Assembly: GCF_014230145.1 (NCBI RefSeq)
Contig: NZ_JACHVC010000006.1
Location: forward strand, 558,001-622,000
Length of the DNA: 64,000 nucleotides
Direction of reading: 5' to 3'
Origin: Pelagicoccus albus
Lineage (GTDB): Bacteria; Verrucomicrobiota; Verrucomicrobiia; Opitutales; Opitutaceae
In this document: in pieces, positions 63,756 to 64,000 of the stretch
How the letters are laid out: each line of letters starts with the position of its first letter
Numbering within the stretch: position 1 is the stretch's first letter
Notes under the pieces: model-generated
What the model was told of the DNA's origin: nothing
The model's database searches: none
What the model saw: the letters and a program-made list of their open reading frames with translations, nothing else
Position numbers and translations under genes: made by a program

Positions 63756-64000
63756 ATGAAAGCCGTGATCCGCACTCTTTTTGCAATCTCGTCCTTTGCT
63801 GCTGCACACTTTGCTTTGGCAGGAGACCCGCCTCCGCTTCCAGGAGGTCTGGGCGGTCTGCCGAGTGGTTTGCCGTCTCTTCCATCTGGACTTGGCGGTA
63901 GCGAATCCAAAGGGTTTGGTGAAGAGGAGGAGCAGATCTCTTGGCTGAGTGAATTGAATGGTTTTGCCGAGGTTCGCTTAGGCTATCGAGCGGGTGGCGC
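63756..64000 (+). CDS. Exported protein, probable partner of the MMPL operon (partial, runs off the right edge)
   Basis: The first 81 codons are visible. A signal peptide (VIRTLFAISSFAAAHFALAG) is followed by a Pro/Gly-rich stretch (PPPLPGGLGGLPSGLPSLPS) and then WLSELNGFAEVRLGYRAGG, which looks like the first strand of an outer-membrane beta barrel. In other operons with MMPL and lipoprotein-sorting genes the fourth gene is often a DUF1302-like outer-membrane protein, so that is the most likely identity by context. The Gly/Pro linker is unusual. Confidence 0.7.
   Translation, partial: MKAVIRTLFAISSFAAAHFALAGDPPPLPGGLGGLPSGLPSLPSGLGGSESKGFGEEEEQISWLSELNGFAEVRLGYRAGG

Overview
The window looks like chromosomal DNA of a Gram-negative, probably marine heterotroph. 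It carries a TonB-dependent receptor, a TorF-type porin, Lol-type lipoprotein genes and a periplasmic HtrA protease. My best guess is the Verrucomicrobiota, near the Opitutales/Puniceicoccaceae. That guess rests on gene content (large secreted beta-sandwich/Ig repeat protein, pectin methylesterase, PfkB next to a DUF4432 epimerase, beta-propeller hybrid kinase, weak or absent Shine-Dalgarno sequences) and not on a marker gene. I saw no rRNA, tRNA, CRISPR array, insertion sequence or prophage. Most of the window is ordinary core genome with short intergenic gaps.

Layout. 1-6.1 kb (minus strand): a small PAS protein and the first codons of its downstream neighbour, a beta-CASP metallo-beta-lactamase, tcdA, a TonB receptor and an aldo/keto reductase. 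6.2-8.1 kb: leuA, preceded by a short ORF with six leucine codons and competing RNA stems, a likely attenuation leader. 8.5-19.7 kb: HDOD protein, Fur-family regulator, HtrA protease, K+ channel, AMP nucleosidase, rsgA, EI24 protein, tspO, MFS carrier, ald, mscS. 20-32 kb: carbohydrate section with a PfkB kinase plus DUF4432 epimerase, a lipoprotein, pectin methylesterase, SGNH hydrolase, purT and a 1673-residue repeat protein. 32.3-38.9 kb: alaS, leuB, a response-regulator scrap, then a metallo-hydrolase, ribD and rdgB in one operon. 39-46.8 kb: chemoreceptor, possible small RNA, TorF porin, SDR plus DoxX-like pair, DUF6515 protein, cvfB, Dabb protein. 46.9-55 kb: 2,5-dioxovalerate dehydrogenase, aldo/keto reductase, a 1264-residue hybrid sensor kinase, a GlxA-type regulator. 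55.2-58.6 kb: peroxide-defence cluster ahpF, ahpC and a divergent oxyR-like gene with an OxyR-like site between. 58.7-64 kb: an rluD-family gene with a missing start, then an ArsR-family regulator divergent from an export operon.

How genes work together. ahpC, ahpF and oxyR form a peroxide-response unit. The regulator at 59.7 kb has two cysteines spaced exactly as in the persulfide sensors SqrR and BigR; it faces two perfect inverted repeats and an operon encoding a DUF2892 membrane protein, an MMPL/RND exporter, an outer-membrane-lipoprotein-sorting-like protein and the start of a further exported protein. A persulfide sensor controlling an MMPL-type envelope export system is the strongest candidate here for something not well described. 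Pectin methylesterase and 2,5-dioxovalerate dehydrogenase could serve uronic acid catabolism, with the TonB receptor and hybrid kinase as possible uptake and sensing parts, but they are not clustered.

Other points to follow up: the leuA leader, a RibD whose deaminase zinc site is lost, the missing start of the rluD-family gene, an OxyR-like protein with only one of the two redox cysteines, and a receiver-domain fragment upstream of leuB.
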